A stretch of DNA of 6,282 bases from contig JBDTLH010000005.1 in assembly GCA_039934875.1 (NCBI GenBank), positions 1 through 6,282 on the forward strand, read 5' to 3'. The notes beneath the pieces are model-generated. The model did not search any database and had not been told where the DNA came from. It saw only the letters and a program-made list of their open reading frames with translations. The position numbers were made by a program, and so were the translations under genes. This stretch comes from JBDTLH01 sp039934875. Lineage in GTDB: Bacteria > Acidobacteriota > Terriglobia > Terriglobales > Acidobacteriaceae. The first letter of the stretch is position 1. Each line of letters opens with the position of its first letter. Positions 5,969 to 6,282 of the stretch are shown in pieces.

Positions 5969-6282
5969 TGGCGGCGGGGAGCATTTCTACGGTGCGTTCG
6001 ATGACCGGGTTTGCGCAGGTGGCGTGCGCGGCCCGCGAGGGAGAGCAAGTGCCTGGGTTCGTCATCACCTTGAAGAGCGTGAACCACCGTTTTCTCGATT
6101 TGCATCTGCGCCTGCCTTCCGATGCTGACGGGCTGGAGATGAAGGTTAGGCGCGCGCTCAAGGAGAAGCTGGCGCGCGGGCATGTGGAGTTTACGCTTTC
6201 GCTGGAGGGGGATGCAGAGCAGAGCACGCGGATCAATCGGGACATAGTAGGAAATTATGTACAGGCATTTCGTCAGGCCGCC
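5968..6282 (+). CDS. yicC: YicC-family endoribonuclease, N-terminal part, cut by window edge
   Basis: YicC proteins are roughly 290-residue metal-dependent endoribonucleases; in E. coli YicC is reported to act on the small RNA RyhB. The 105 codons here show the family start RSMTGFAQ (10-17), the segment TLKSVNHRFLDLHLRLP (34-50) and RGHVEFTLSLE (70-80), and remain open to the end of the window. The ATG at 5968 overlaps the exporter stop as TAATG, with AAGGTGG eight bases upstream, suggesting translational coupling. An alternative is the GTG at 5992, preceded by GGGGAG at a 10-base gap; it would give the short family-typical start of one residue plus RSMTGF. In many bacteria yicC is followed by gmk and rpoZ, which would lie outside this window. 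The family call is firm; the exact start is not. Confidence 0.9.
   Translation, partial: MAAGSISTVRSMTGFAQVACAAREGEQVPGFVITLKSVNHRFLDLHLRLPSDADGLEMKVRRALKEKLARGHVEFTLSLEGDAEQSTRINRDIVGNYVQAFRQAA

Overview
The window looks like a chromosomal housekeeping stretch from a moderately high-GC Gram-negative bacterium, most likely an Acidobacteriota (Terriglobia-like) genome. That assignment is an inference. It rests on an MsbA-type lipid exporter (an outer-membrane organism), a GGDEF subfamily with a GHxxGS motif and a YLVKNTSRN-type C-terminus known to me from delta-proteobacteria and acidobacteria, and the gene combination. No phage, transposon or CRISPR sequence was seen.

Left part, minus strand (positions 1-2299). 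Read in transcription order it holds a 101-residue RodZ-type helix-turn-helix protein, metK (S-adenosylmethionine synthetase, complete) and ahcY (S-adenosylhomocysteine hydrolase, N-terminal 148 residues, cut by the window edge). MetK makes SAM and AhcY removes the by-product SAH, so the pair forms the core of the activated methyl cycle. The metK leader can fold so that a CUCCU sequence faces the metK Shine-Dalgarno site.

Middle part, plus strand (2300-3572). A divergent intergenic region with a well-spaced sigma70-type promoter drives a 367-residue GAF-GGDEF protein. Its GGDEF active site is intact, but the aspartate that reads guanine in ordinary diguanylate cyclases (PleD D344) is serine (S254). 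That is the hallmark of the Hypr GGDEF enzymes that make 3',3'-cGAMP. This is the most interesting item in the window.

The region 3573-3832 has no gene, but holds a hairpin after the GGDEF stop, a 12-bp direct repeat, an 8-bp inverted repeat and a palindrome beside the tRNA. A tRNA-Val(CAC) with encoded CCA follows on the minus strand (3833-3909). I see no gene between 3910 and 4120.

Right part, plus strand (4121-6282). A complete MsbA-like ABC exporter overlaps by one base (TAATG) with a YicC-family endoribonuclease gene that runs off the window. The overlap suggests one transcript with coupled translation.
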